Source of the DNA: Nocardia vaccinii NBRC 15922
GTDB lineage: Bacteria > Actinomycetota > Actinomycetes > Mycobacteriales > Mycobacteriaceae
Assembly: GCF_001613305.1 (NCBI RefSeq)
Contig: NZ_BDCC01000033.1
Coordinates: forward strand, 1-64,000
DNA: 64,000 nucleotides
Reading direction: 5' to 3'
Positions within the stretch are counted from its first letter, which is position 1, and every line of letters begins with the position of its first letter. Positions 16,557-25,650 of this stretch are shown in pieces. The notes under the pieces are model-generated. The model saw nothing but the letters and a program-made list of their open reading frames with translations. It ran no database searches and was not told the origin of the DNA. The translations under genes and the position numbers were made by a program.

Positions 16557-16569
16557 GAGCTGATCTGTG

Positions 16570-18339
16570 ATGTCGCTGGATATCCCACCGGTCGCGCAGC
16601 GCCGCGAGCTGAGTTGTGACGTGCTGGTCGTCGGCGGCGGCACCGCCGGCACGATGGCCGCTCTCACCGCGGCCAAGCAGGGCGCGAGTGTGCTGCTGCT
16701 GGAGAAGGCGCATGTGCGGCATTCGGGCGCGTTGGCGATGGGTATGGACGGGGTGAACAACGCGGTGGTGCCCGGCAAGGCGAGCCCGGAGGACTACGTC
16801 GCGGACATCACCGTGGCCAATGACGGCATTGTCAACCAGCGCACCGTGTATCGGACCGCGACCCGTGGTTTCGAGATGGTGCAGCGGCTGGAGAGCTACG
16901 GGGTCAAATTCGAAAAGGACGAGCACGGCGAGTACGCCGTGCGCAAGGTGCACCGGTCGGGCAGCTATGTACTGCCCATGCCGGAGGGCCGCGATGTGAA
17001 GAAGGTCCTCTACCGCACCCTGCGCGCTCGCGACGTTCGCGCCAAAGTAACGATCAGCAACCGGGTGATGCCGGTCCGGGTGCTCACCGTGGCGGGTCGT
17101 GCGGTGGGTGCAGTCGGATTCGATACTCGCACAGGCGAATTCGTCACAATCTCGGCGGGCGCGGTGATTCTGGCCACCGGTTCGTGCGGGCGCCTCGGCC
17201 TGCCCGCCAGCGGATACCTGTATGGCACCTATGAGAACCCGACCAATGCCGGTGACGGCTACGCGATGGCCTATCACGCGGGCGCGGAACTGTCGGGTAT
17301 CGAATGTTTCCAGATCAATCCGCTGATCAAGGATTACAACGGTCCGGCCTGCGCCTATGTCGCGAATCCGTTCGGCGGCTATCAGGTCAACGCCGAAGGC
17401 AACCGGTTCGTCGATTGCGATTACTGGTCCGGGCAGATGATGGCGGAGGTCAAGCGGGAACTCGACAGTGCGCGCGGGCCGATCTATCTGAAGCTGAGCC
17501 ATCTGCCGGATGCCACGATCACCCAGATCGAAGGGATCCTACACACCACCGAGCGACCCACCCGCGGCACCTTCCATGCCGGGCGCGGCACCGACTATCG
17601 CGCCCGCGATATCGAGATGCACATTTCCGAGATCGGTTTGTGCAGTGGGCATTCCGCGTCCGGGGTATGGGTGGACGAGTATGCGGCGACCACGGTGCCC
17701 GGCCTGTACGCGGCCGGCGACATGGCGCTGGTGCCGCACAATTACATGATCGGCGCCTTCGTCTACGGCGATATCGCGGGCGAGAGCGCCAGCGAATACG
17801 CTGCGGGCGCTGCACGACCCGCGTTGCCCGAGGATCAGATCGAGGCCGCGCACGCCTTGATCTACCGGCCACTGCGCAATCCGGACGGGCCGCCGCAGCA
17901 GCAGGTCGAATACAAGCTGCGCCGCTTCGTGAACGACTACCTGCAACCGCCGAAGGCCCAGCGCTATCTGACATTGGGGCTCGAGGCGTTCGAACGCATG
18001 CACACCGATATCGCGCAGATGGGCGGGCACACCCCGCACGAACTCATGCGATGCGCGGAAGTGACCTTCATCCGGGACTGCGCGGAGATGGCGGCGCGGG
18101 CGTCGCTACGCCGCACCGAAAGCCGGTGGGGTCTCTACCATCAGCGCGCCGACTGGCCGCAGAGCAACGATGCCGAATGGTTCTGCCACCTCAACCTGTT
18201 CCGTGGTGAATCGGGCGAGATGAGCTTCACCACCAGGCCGGTAGCCCCGTATATCGTGCCGGTGCCCGGATTCGTGCGGCCCGACGGCGTTCCCGACGTC
18301 GCGGCGCCGGAACTGGCGGGCGCTTGGAGTGCGCGATGA
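16570..18339 (+). CDS. AprA/FrdA-like flavoprotein reductase subunit
   Basis: The 589-residue flavoprotein belongs to the fumarate reductase/adenylylsulfate reductase alpha superfamily. It has the FAD-binding DVLVVGGGTAGTMAALTA motif at about 20-37, a central substrate-side region, and the FAD-closing VPGLYAAGDMALVPHNYMIG motif near 376-396. In family members the FAD reduces or oxidises a small acid or sulfur compound while Fe-S proteins deliver electrons. The small ferredoxin two genes downstream resembles an AprB-type partner. The substrate is unknown; linkage to a sulfonate/nitrate-type transporter suggests a sulfur or nitrogen compound. AGGAG lies about ten bases before the ATG at 16570; GTG 16567 is equally possible. 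The stop overlaps the next start. Confidence 0.8.
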   Translation: MSLDIPPVAQRRELSCDVLVVGGGTAGTMAALTAAKQGASVLLLEKAHVRHSGALAMGMDGVNNAVVPGKASPEDYVADITVANDGIVNQRTVYRTATRGFEMVQRLESYGVKFEKDEHGEYAVRKVHRSGSYVLPMPEGRDVKKVLYRTLRARDVRAKVTISNRVMPVRVLTVAGRAVGAVGFDTRTGEFVTISAGAVILATGSCGRLGLPASGYLYGTYENPTNAGDGYAMAYHAGAELSGIECFQINPLIKDYNGPACAYVANPFGGYQVNAEGNRFVDCDYWSGQMMAEVKRELDSARGPIYLKLSHLPDATITQIEGILHTTERPTRGTFHAGRGTDYRARDIEMHISEIGLCSGHSASGVWVDEYAATTVPGLYAAGDMALVPHNYMIGAFVYGDIAGESASEYAAGAARPALPEDQIEAAHALIYRPLRNPDGPPQQQVEYKLRRFVNDYLQPPKAQRYLTLGLEAFERMHTDIAQMGGHTPHELMRCAEVTFIRDCAEMAARASLRRTESRWGLYHQRADWPQSNDAEWFCHLNLFRGESGEMSFTTRPVAPYIVPVPGFVRPDGVPDVAAPELAGAWSAR

Positions 18340-19241
18340 GCACTCGACTGCTAGAGCTGATGAGCCTGGCCGAGGAATGTCCCGAGCTGGAGGAGCTACA
18401 CCCCTTCCTCACCGACTCGACCCCCGAGGTTCGCCGTACCGCACTGTCGGTGCTGAGCGAGACCACCGAACAGTGGCCGCAGGTCTCGCCGTTGATCGCC
18501 GATGCGCTGGCCGACTCCGATGTGTCGGTGCGGCACGCCGCCATCGGCCTGCTCACCGAACTGCTGGAAGTGCTGGTTCCGGGCCCGGAATTCGATGCGG
18601 CACTGCGACGTTCGGTCACCGCGCCGGAACCCGCGGTACGCAGCGCGGCGATCGGTGCGCTGTGGCGGCATCGGCGCGTCGACGCCGGGGAACTGGCCGG
18701 CTGGCTGGCCGACCCGAACGTCGAGGTGCGTCGCGTGGTGGTGAGCGGACTGACCTCCGTGGACGGGCTTACCGAACTCGAGACGGCCGCAGCCGACCCC
18801 ACGCCGTTGGTCCGCATCGCGGTTGCCAAAGGCATTGCAGCGGTGGGTGATCCCCGAGGCACGGCGACGCTGATCGCGCTTGCCGCCGATTCGGATCCAC
18901 TGGTCGCCGCGGCCGCGCTGACCGGACTCGTGCAGACCGGTTGCAGCGCGGAGGCGGCCGCCGTGGCCGGCGCGGCGATCACCGATCCCGCCTGGCAGGT
19001 GCGCCAGGGCGCGGCGATCGCGCTCTCAGCCGCCGATCCGGAAACTGCTGCGCTGCACCTGATCTCGGCTGTCACCGATGACAACCTCGATGTCCGCAAG
19101 GCGGCCGTGCGCGCACTCGCCGAGCGGATCGCCGAACACCCCGAGGTCACCGCCGCCCTCCGAACAGCCCTCGAGGACCCGGACGCCGATGTCCGCGCCT
19201 TCGCCCGCATCGGCATCGCCAATTCTCGAAAGGAAATCTGA
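18336..19241 (+). CDS. HEAT-repeat protein
   Basis: The 301-residue protein is built almost entirely of HEAT-type helical repeats of about 30 residues, recognisable by repeated DPxxxVRxxA-type cores (for example DVSVRHAAIGLL, NVEVRRVVVSGL, NLDVRKAAVRAL, DADVRAFARIGI). Such proteins bind partner proteins or help load cofactors, as in PBS-lyase relatives. The ATG overlaps the flavoprotein stop and its own stop overlaps the ferredoxin start, so it should act stoichiometrically with them, perhaps as an assembly chaperone or scaffold. It has no signal peptide, so it acts in the cytoplasm. Confidence 0.85.
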   Translation: MSTRLLELMSLAEECPELEELHPFLTDSTPEVRRTALSVLSETTEQWPQVSPLIADALADSDVSVRHAAIGLLTELLEVLVPGPEFDAALRRSVTAPEPAVRSAAIGALWRHRRVDAGELAGWLADPNVEVRRVVVSGLTSVDGLTELETAAADPTPLVRIAVAKGIAAVGDPRGTATLIALAADSDPLVAAAALTGLVQTGCSAEAAAVAGAAITDPAWQVRQGAAIALSAADPETAALHLISAVTDDNLDVRKAAVRALAERIAEHPEVTAALRTALEDPDADVRAFARIGIANSRKEI

Positions 19242-19468
19242 TGGCCCAGGTCAACACCCGAATCGACGTGCCGGTCAGCGTCGATGAAACCAAATGTATC
19301 GACGGCTGCACCCTGTGTGTCGACATGTGCCCGCTGGATTCGCTCGCGATTCACCCGGACAGTGGCAAGGCGTACATGCACGTCGACGAGTGCTGGTATT
19401 GCGGCCCGTGCGCCGCGCGCTGCCCCGTGGGTGCCGTGACCGTCGATATCCCGTATCTGCTGCGCTGA
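19241..19468 (+). CDS. 2[4Fe-4S] ferredoxin, AprB-like
   Basis: A 75-residue ferredoxin with two cluster motifs: CIDGCTLCVDMCP (C-x3-C-x2-C-x3-CP, slightly stretched) and CWYCGPCAARCP. This pattern is typical of the small Fe-S partner of AprA-like flavoproteins. It probably passes electrons to the flavoprotein encoded two genes upstream. The start overlaps the HEAT gene stop by one base (TGATG). Confidence 0.85.
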   Translation: MAQVNTRIDVPVSVDETKCIDGCTLCVDMCPLDSLAIHPDSGKAYMHVDECWYCGPCAARCPVGAVTVDIPYLLR

Positions 19469-19489
19469 GCGCGGACGGAGGACAACACC

Positions 19490-20920
19490 ATGTCGACAAC
19501 GCGCACCAGCACCCGTCGAATCACAGCCGTACTGCTCGCCGTCGCTGCGGCCGCGACGTTCGTCGCGGCCTGTGGTTCCGCTGATGACGGCCACACGATC
19601 ACCGTCAACGTGGGCTACCAGTCCAAGACCATCAACACCGTGACAGTGGGAACGCTGTTGCGCGACCGCGGCACGTTCGAAGCGAAGCTGGCCGCACTCG
19701 GCAAGGCGAAAGGTGTGCGGTACCGGGTCAACTGGAAAGATTTCGCCGCGGGCCCGCCTTTGACCGCGCAGATGCTGGCCGGTCAGGTGGACATCGGATC
19801 GATGGGCGATGCCCCGCTGCTGGTGAACGGGTCCAAGACCCGGAAGCACCCCGACGTCGAGTCCGAGCTGATCTCGGTCGCCGGATACAACATGCGTGGA
19901 TCACTGAATCAAGTTGTGGTTCCGGTCGATTCGCCCGCCACCACGTTGGCTGATCTGCGAGGCAAGGTGGTTTCGACCAGTGTCGGCTCCGCCGCGCACG
20001 GCATGCTCGCCACCGGGCTGTCCGCCGCCGGGCTGTCGCTGAACGATGTGAAACTGCTCGGCCAGGATCCGGCGGTGGGCGCCTCGGCGCTCGAGGGCGA
20101 CCAGGTGCAGGCGCTGGCGCAGTTCGTGCCGTGGCCGCAGAAGCTGGTATTCGCGGGCAAGGCGCGGCTGCTGTACGACGGTGGCAGCGCGGGCATTCCG
20201 ACCTTCCACGCTGTGGTGGCCACCAAACGTTTCGATGAGAAGAACCCCGACATCGTCAACGCCTTCCTGGCCGCGCAGCGCGACACCACCGACTACCTCA
20301 ACCAGCACCCCCTGGCCGCGGCACGGCGGGTCGCCGAAATCACCGGGCTGCCACCAGAACTCGTGTACCTCTACAACGGCCCCAACGGATTGGTCGGTTT
20401 CGATCCGACCATCAAGCAGGCCGAGATCGACGCACTCGGTAAGTTGCTGCCCTTCCTGAAGTCGCTCGGCGCTGCCGGAGACCTCGATCTGGGGCAGTTC
20501 GTCGACGACAAGTACGTGCGAGCGCTCTACGGTCCGGCCTACGACACCCGCCGTGCCGATACCAGTGCACCGAGCCCGCTGACCGGTACCGACCCGGTCT
20601 GCGGCGGCGCTGTGGATAATCCGGCCACCGCGTCCGAGGTGTGGTTCAAAGGCCAGGACACCACCTCGGTGGCCAAGACGCCGACCTGTCTGCTGCGACA
20701 GATCACTCAGCAGGGCGGCGAGGTTCGCGCGGCGTACGTTCCCGACGCGGCCAGCGGCACCCGGATCTTCGCCGCGACCGCCACCTGGGTGAGCGATCCG
20801 GCAGCGGGCCCCGACGAGCGGCTCGAACCGTTCGCGGTCAAGTCCGACGCGCAGGCCTACACCGGCACTCACCCGGGCAGCGCCGTCATCGACTACCAGG
20901 GCGCGCTGCGGGCGCGCTGA
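19490..20920 (+). CDS. ABC substrate-binding lipoprotein with NosL-like tail
   Basis: The 476-residue protein begins with a lipoprotein signal ending AACGS. Residues about 35-330 form an NMT1/SsuA-type periplasmic binding domain as used for nitrate, sulfonates and related anions (VDIGSMGDAPLLVNGSK and a VPVDSPATTLADLRGKVV hinge). The last ~120 residues are an extra domain. It starts at DPVCGGAV, includes TPTCLLRQI, a VRAAYVPDA segment and a FAVKSDAQAYTGTHPGS segment, and follows the layout of NosL-type metal-binding proteins. Such a fusion is not usual for this transporter family. It is followed by the permease and ATPase genes; the permease start lies 38 bases beyond the stop (or overlaps it). 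Confidence 0.8.
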   Translation: MSTTRTSTRRITAVLLAVAAAATFVAACGSADDGHTITVNVGYQSKTINTVTVGTLLRDRGTFEAKLAALGKAKGVRYRVNWKDFAAGPPLTAQMLAGQVDIGSMGDAPLLVNGSKTRKHPDVESELISVAGYNMRGSLNQVVVPVDSPATTLADLRGKVVSTSVGSAAHGMLATGLSAAGLSLNDVKLLGQDPAVGASALEGDQVQALAQFVPWPQKLVFAGKARLLYDGGSAGIPTFHAVVATKRFDEKNPDIVNAFLAAQRDTTDYLNQHPLAAARRVAEITGLPPELVYLYNGPNGLVGFDPTIKQAEIDALGKLLPFLKSLGAAGDLDLGQFVDDKYVRALYGPAYDTRRADTSAPSPLTGTDPVCGGAVDNPATASEVWFKGQDTTSVAKTPTCLLRQITQQGGEVRAAYVPDAASGTRIFAATATWVSDPAAGPDERLEPFAVKSDAQAYTGTHPGSAVIDYQGALRAR

Positions 20921-20958
20921 TGGCTCATGCACCACAGATCGACATCAGGAGGCTCGAG

Positions 20959-21834
20959 ATGACGATATCCGCGGAACCGATTTCCCCAGTCACGACAACA
21001 CCACCAGCCGAGGTGCAGGTTGCAGCCCGGCAGTCCCGGTGGACAGTCCGGATACCGCTGCGCGGGCGGCTGCGCACGGCAGCGCTCACCACGATGCCGC
21101 TCGTGGCGCTGGTACTGCTGTGGTACCTGTTGACGGTCAACCATGTGGTGTTCTGGCTGCGCTTCGACAAGATCCCCACGCCCAGCGATGTTTTCCGATC
21201 CCTGCGCACACAGTTGGGCACCAGCGACTACTACACCAACATCCTGTCCAGCACCCGCCGGATCCTGATCGGCTTCGGCCTTGCCACCGTGACCGGGGTG
21301 GTCGCCGGTATGGCGATCGGACGTTCAGCAGTGGTGAGCGGACTGGTTCGGCCAGTGCTCGAGGTATTCCGGCCGATACCGGCGATCGCGCTGGTGCCCT
21401 TGGCGATTCTGCTGTTCCCGACCGGCGAGCAGGGGATCGTCTTCATCACCTGCTTCGCCGCGTTCTTCCCGGTGGTGGTCAGCACCATCCACGCCATGCA
21501 CGCGTTGCCCAAGGTCTGGGAGGAGGCCGCACACACGCTGGGCGCGCGACGGTGGCAGATCCTGCTGCACATCGCCTTGCCCGGAGCGCTACCCGGTATC
21601 TTCTCCGGGCTGTCGGTAGCCATGGGCGTCGCGTGGATCTGTGTGATCAGCGCCGAAATGATCTCCGGACAGTTCGGCATCGGATACTTCACCTGGCAGT
21701 CCTACGGGCTGCTGGACTACCCGAGCGTGATGGTCGGCATGCTGACGATCGGTGTCCTCGGGTGGGCGACATCCTGGCTGGTCGAAATGGCCGGGCGGCG
21801 GATCAATCGCTGGCTGCCGAGGGCCGCCCGATGA
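20959..21834 (+). CDS. ABC transporter permease, nitrate/sulfonate type
   Basis: The 291-residue membrane protein has about six transmembrane helices. The EAA loop (EEAAHTLGARRWQILLHIALPGALP) is present near residues 175-200 and is the contact for the ATPase. It resembles SsuC/TauC permeases. The ATG at 20959 is chosen for its perfect AGGAGG site six bases upstream. An earlier ATG at 20920 overlaps the binding-protein stop and would add 13 residues. The stop overlaps the ATPase start (ATGA). Confidence 0.87.
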   Translation: MTISAEPISPVTTTPPAEVQVAARQSRWTVRIPLRGRLRTAALTTMPLVALVLLWYLLTVNHVVFWLRFDKIPTPSDVFRSLRTQLGTSDYYTNILSSTRRILIGFGLATVTGVVAGMAIGRSAVVSGLVRPVLEVFRPIPAIALVPLAILLFPTGEQGIVFITCFAAFFPVVVSTIHAMHALPKVWEEAAHTLGARRWQILLHIALPGALPGIFSGLSVAMGVAWICVISAEMISGQFGIGYFTWQSYGLLDYPSVMVGMLTIGVLGWATSWLVEMAGRRINRWLPRAAR

Positions 21835-22661
21835 CCGCCCGGGTGAGGGCCGTGACGGGCACCGGAGCGAGCGTGCGGATGCGCGGCCTGCGGATCGCCT
21901 ACAACGAGACGCTGGCCGCCGAAATCGATCTCGACGTCGAACCGGGGGAGATTATCGTGCTGCTGGGCCCCTCGGGGTGCGGCAAGTCCACGATCCTGCG
22001 TGCCATGGCAGGACTGCTCACACCGGTGGCCGGCACCGTGTCACTCGACGGCAGCACTCTCGGTGCGAACGGCGAGCGGTGCGCGATGGTGTTCCAGGAG
22101 GACGCGCTGCTGCCATGGCGCACGGCCCGCAAGAATGTCGAATTCGCCCTGAAGCTGCGCGGCGTACCGCAGGGTCAACGGCGTGGCGAGGCAACGGAAC
22201 TATTGAACCAGGTGGGCCTCGCGGACTTCGGCGAGCAACTGCCCGGCAAGCTGTCCGGCGGCATGCGCCAGCGTGTTCAGCTCGCCCGCACCCTGGCCGC
22301 ACACCCGCGGGTACTGCTGATGGACGAACCGTTCGGCGCATTGGACGCGCAGACTCGCACCGATATGCAAACACTGCTGATCTCGATGTGGCAGCAGCAC
22401 AAGACCACCGTCTTGTTCGTCACCCACGATGTCGACGAAGCATTGCTGCTCGCCGACCGCATCGTATTGCTGACCCCACGCCCGGCCCGGATCCAGCGCG
22501 TGATCAGCATCGACAATCCCCGCGCGCCCGGCGCGCGCTTCGAACCCGAATTCGCGCGCAGACGCTACGAAATCCTGGCCGCGCTCGGCGAGACCACCGA
22601 GCTCGACGGAACCTCCGCGCTCGACGCCGCGGCGAATTCACATATCCGAGGAGAGTTATGA
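21831..22661 (+). CDS. ABC transporter ATP-binding protein, SsuB/TauB type
   Basis: The 276-residue ATPase has Walker A GPSGCGKST at about 44-52, a Q-loop in FQEDALLPW, the signature LSGGMRQRVQLAR, Walker B VLLMDEPFGALD and the switch His in VTHDVDEA. The FQEDALLPWRTARKNVEF stretch is typical of the nitrate/sulfonate/taurine group. It powers the permease encoded just upstream, with which it overlaps, and it overlaps the following ferredoxin gene in turn (ATGA). Confidence 0.9.
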   Translation: MTARVRAVTGTGASVRMRGLRIAYNETLAAEIDLDVEPGEIIVLLGPSGCGKSTILRAMAGLLTPVAGTVSLDGSTLGANGERCAMVFQEDALLPWRTARKNVEFALKLRGVPQGQRRGEATELLNQVGLADFGEQLPGKLSGGMRQRVQLARTLAAHPRVLLMDEPFGALDAQTRTDMQTLLISMWQQHKTTVLFVTHDVDEALLLADRIVLLTPRPARIQRVISIDNPRAPGARFEPEFARRRYEILAALGETTELDGTSALDAAANSHIRGEL

Positions 22662-22993
22662 CCTTCGTCATCGGAGCCGCCTGCGTCGATGTGATGGACC
22701 GGGCCTGCGTCGAGGAATGCCCAGTGGACTGCATCTACACCGGCGGCCGCATGGCCTACATCCAGCCCGCCGAATGTGTGGACTGCGGCGCATGTGAACC
22801 GGTCTGCCCGGTCGAGGCCATCTACCTCGACACCGACATCCCGGCCGGTCAGCAGCAATTCGTCACCGAGAACGCCCGGTTCTTCGACGAAAGCCTACCC
22901 GGGCGCACCGAACCGCTCGGGGAGCCCGGCGGCGCAGCGAAACTCGGTGACGTAGGCGCGGATACCCCGTTCGTCACGGAATATTCGTCATGA
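22658..22993 (+). CDS. 7Fe-type ferredoxin, FdxA-like
   Basis: The 111-residue protein has the N-terminal ferredoxin core of FdxA proteins: CVDVMDRACVEECPVDCIY, in which the spacing of the first Cys set suits a [3Fe-4S] or mixed cluster, then CVDCGACEPVCPVEAIY for a [4Fe-4S] cluster. The C-terminal half is acidic and extended, as in actinobacterial seven-iron ferredoxins. It is directly coupled to the ferredoxin reductase gene (ATGA overlap), so the two form an electron-supply pair. Confidence 0.87.
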   Translation: MTFVIGAACVDVMDRACVEECPVDCIYTGGRMAYIQPAECVDCGACEPVCPVEAIYLDTDIPAGQQQFVTENARFFDESLPGRTEPLGEPGGAAKLGDVGADTPFVTEYSS

Positions 22994-24393
22994 GCTCACC
23001 GGAACGCCCTCTGCGCGTGGCGATTATCGGAGCCGGACCAGCCGGGATCTACGCAGCCGACGCATTGATGAAAGCACTACCGGGGCGCTGCACCGACTCT
23101 GCTCCCACCGATGCCACCGTGAGCATCGACCTGTTCGAGCGCATGCCGGCCCCGTTCGGGCTGATCCGCTACGGCGTGGCGCCGGACCATCCGCGGATCA
23201 AGGGCATCATCACCGCCCTGCACAAGGTGCTCGACAAACCACAGGTGCGGTTGCTGGGCAACATCGAGTACGGCACAGACGTCACCCTCGATGACCTACG
23301 GACGTTCTACGATGCGGTGATCTTCGCGACCGGCGCCAATGCCGACCGCGCCATGGATATCCCCGGCATCGGCCTGGACGGGTCATACGGTGCGGCGGAT
23401 TTCGTGTCCTGGTACGACGGGCATCCGGACGTGTCGCGCACCTGGCCGCTACACGCGCAGCAGGTCGCCGTGCTGGGTGTGGGCAACGTCGCGTTGGACG
23501 TGGCTCGCGTATTGGCCAAGACCAGCGAGGAGTTGTTGCCGACCGAGATACCACCCAACGTGTACGAAGGCTTGCGGCAGAACAAGGCTGTCGAGGTGCA
23601 CGTTTTCGGGCGCCGGGGGCCCGCGCAGGCGAAGTTCACGCCCTTGGAGCTGCGCGAGCTGGACCATTCGCCGACCATAGAGGTCATCGTCGATCCCGAG
23701 GACATCGACTACGACGAAACCTCGGAAAACATACGGCGCCAGTCGAAGATGGCCGACATGGTCGCGAATACCCTGGAGCAGTGGGCGATCCGCGATCCCG
23801 GTAACCGGCCACACAAGTTGTTCCTGCACTTCTTCGAGTCGCCGCACGAAATCCTCGGCGAGGGCGGGAAGGTCGTCGGCCTACGCACCGAGCGCACCCG
23901 GCTCGACGGCACCGGCAACGTCAACGGCACCGGAATATACCGGGATTGGCCGATCCAGGCCGTCTACCGCGCGGTCGGCTACCTACCCGGCACCATCGCC
24001 GAACTGCCCTTCGACGAGCACACCGGTGTCATCCCCAATGAAGCCGGCCGAATTCTCGCAGACCCCGGCGCCGACGACTGCGCGCGCTACCTGCCCGCCA
24101 CCTACGTGACCGGATGGATCAAGCGCGGCCCGGTCGGACTGATCGGCCACACCAAAGGCGACGCCAACGAAACCGTCGCCTGCCTACTCGAGGACAGCCC
24201 AGCCTTCACTCCGGCCCGGGATCCGGAACCCGCCGCGGTCGTGGAGTTCCTGCGGGGCAAGCGAATTCCGTTCACCACCTGGCAGGGCTGGTACCGCCTG
24301 GACGCCCACGAGCGTGCACTCGGCACACCCGAGGGCCGCGAGCGCGTGAAGGTGGTCGAGCGGGCGGACATGCTGCGCGCCAGCCTGCGCTGA
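22990..24393 (+). CDS. FprA-type ferredoxin-NADP+ reductase
   Basis: A 467-residue enzyme of the adrenodoxin reductase/mycobacterial FprA family. An N-terminal FAD motif (VAIIGAGPAGIYAADAL) is followed by FGLIRYGVAPDHPRIK, a diagnostic stretch. An NADPH-binding VLGVGNVALDVARVL motif sits near 160. The conserved GWIKRGPVGLIGHTKGDA segment is near 375. It moves electrons from NADPH to the ferredoxin encoded just upstream. Its place in this operon implies that the flavoprotein-ferredoxin pair works as a reductase fed by NADPH. A typical genome has another housekeeping copy, so this one is probably dedicated to the pathway. Confidence 0.9.
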   Translation: MSSPERPLRVAIIGAGPAGIYAADALMKALPGRCTDSAPTDATVSIDLFERMPAPFGLIRYGVAPDHPRIKGIITALHKVLDKPQVRLLGNIEYGTDVTLDDLRTFYDAVIFATGANADRAMDIPGIGLDGSYGAADFVSWYDGHPDVSRTWPLHAQQVAVLGVGNVALDVARVLAKTSEELLPTEIPPNVYEGLRQNKAVEVHVFGRRGPAQAKFTPLELRELDHSPTIEVIVDPEDIDYDETSENIRRQSKMADMVANTLEQWAIRDPGNRPHKLFLHFFESPHEILGEGGKVVGLRTERTRLDGTGNVNGTGIYRDWPIQAVYRAVGYLPGTIAELPFDEHTGVIPNEAGRILADPGADDCARYLPATYVTGWIKRGPVGLIGHTKGDANETVACLLEDSPAFTPARDPEPAAVVEFLRGKRIPFTTWQGWYRLDAHERALGTPEGRERVKVVERADMLRASLR

Positions 24394-24446
24394 GAGCGAT
24401 CAGCCGAAGCCCGTCCAAGCAGACAGCTACGAAAGGTGGCCCGGCC

Positions 24447-25613
24447 ATGCCGATCACATCCACCCCTGCGGTAACAACGCATCTGATCCGAACAGCGCTC
24501 AACGGTGTCGAGGACCCGGAAATCCACCGCCCGATCACCGAACTGAACATGGTCGCCGGCATCGAGATCGACACCGAGAACCGGGTCACCGTCGAAATTC
24601 TGCTCACCGTATCGGCGTGCCCGCTACGGGAGAGGATCGAACGCGACGTCCGGGCTGCGGTCCTCGGTGTCCCGCCTGTCGAATCGGTAGCAGTCAATTT
24701 CGGTGTCATGACCGACGAACAGCGCGCCGCGCTGCGTAAGCAGATTCGTGGTGGCGACGATCGACTCGATATCCCGTTCGCCCGGCCCGGCTCGCGCACC
24801 CGAGTCTATTGCGTGGCTTCGGGCAAAGGCGGCGTCGGAAAGTCCAGCACGACAGTGAATCTGGCTGCCGCGCTGACACAACGAAATCTCCGGGTCGGCA
24901 TCCTCGACGCGGACATCCACGGTCATTCGATCCCGGCGATGCTCGGCTGCGCCGCAGGGCCGACTCAGGTGGATCGAATGATGATGCCGCCCAGCGTCGC
25001 CGGGATAAAGATCATCTCGGTCGGCATGTTCGTGGACGGCAACGAACCCATCGTCTGGCGCGGTCCGATGCTGCACCGCGCGCTGCAACAATTCCTGACC
25101 GACGTCTACTGGGGAGACCTCGACATCCTGCTCGTCGACCTCCCACCCGGCACCGGCGACATCGCGATCTCGCTCGCACAGCTACTACCCACCGCAGAAT
25201 TGCTCCTGGTCACCACACCACAGCACACCGCCGCCCGCATCGCGGAACGCGCCGGAGCGATCGCCGCCAAAACCGAGCAGCGCGTTGTCGGCATCGTGGA
25301 GAACATGTCCTGGTACGACGCCCCCGACGGCTCTCGCCAAACCTTGTTCGGACAAGGCGGCGGCGCACACGTCAGCCGACAGCTCACCCGGCTGCTCGGC
25401 GTGCACTGCCCGCTGCTGGGCCAGATCCCCTTCGATCCCGCCGTCTGCGCCACAGGCGACCAAAGCACCCCCATAGTCCTTGGAGCCCCCGAATCGGCCA
25501 CCACCAAGGCTTTCCACGCTATCGCCGCAGCACTCGACGACAGGCGCAGCGACCTCGCCCGAATTCGACTTCCCATAACACCTGTCGGCCCAGGCAAACA
25601 GTCGGTGAAGTGA
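24447..25613 (+). CDS. Mrp/ApbC-type Fe-S carrier ATPase
   Basis: The 388-residue protein has an N-terminal MIP18/DUF59 domain at about 10-90 and a P-loop ATPase domain with the deviant Walker motif SGKGGVGKSS near 126-135, plus DADIHGHS and DLPPGTGD. Mrp/ApbC proteins hold and deliver Fe-S clusters to apo-enzymes. The CxxC usually found near the C-terminus is not evident here (only isolated Cys in GVHCPLL and VCATGD), so cluster binding may be altered. Spaced 53 bases after the reductase gene, it is probably the last operon gene and would mature the two ferredoxins. A GAAAGGTGG ribosome site precedes the ATG. Confidence 0.85.
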   Translation: MPITSTPAVTTHLIRTALNGVEDPEIHRPITELNMVAGIEIDTENRVTVEILLTVSACPLRERIERDVRAAVLGVPPVESVAVNFGVMTDEQRAALRKQIRGGDDRLDIPFARPGSRTRVYCVASGKGGVGKSSTTVNLAAALTQRNLRVGILDADIHGHSIPAMLGCAAGPTQVDRMMMPPSVAGIKIISVGMFVDGNEPIVWRGPMLHRALQQFLTDVYWGDLDILLVDLPPGTGDIAISLAQLLPTAELLLVTTPQHTAARIAERAGAIAAKTEQRVVGIVENMSWYDAPDGSRQTLFGQGGGAHVSRQLTRLLGVHCPLLGQIPFDPAVCATGDQSTPIVLGAPESATTKAFHAIAAALDDRRSDLARIRLPITPVGPGKQSVK

Positions 25614-25650
25614 CATCGCGAGTGTCCGATAATGCTGGGGGCCGGGCCGG

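Noticed and set aside
18227..19849. Long minus-strand frame opposite the HEAT and ferredoxin genes
   Set aside because: Low-complexity Ser/Ala/Arg sequence; the plus-strand operon has overlapping starts and clear motifs.
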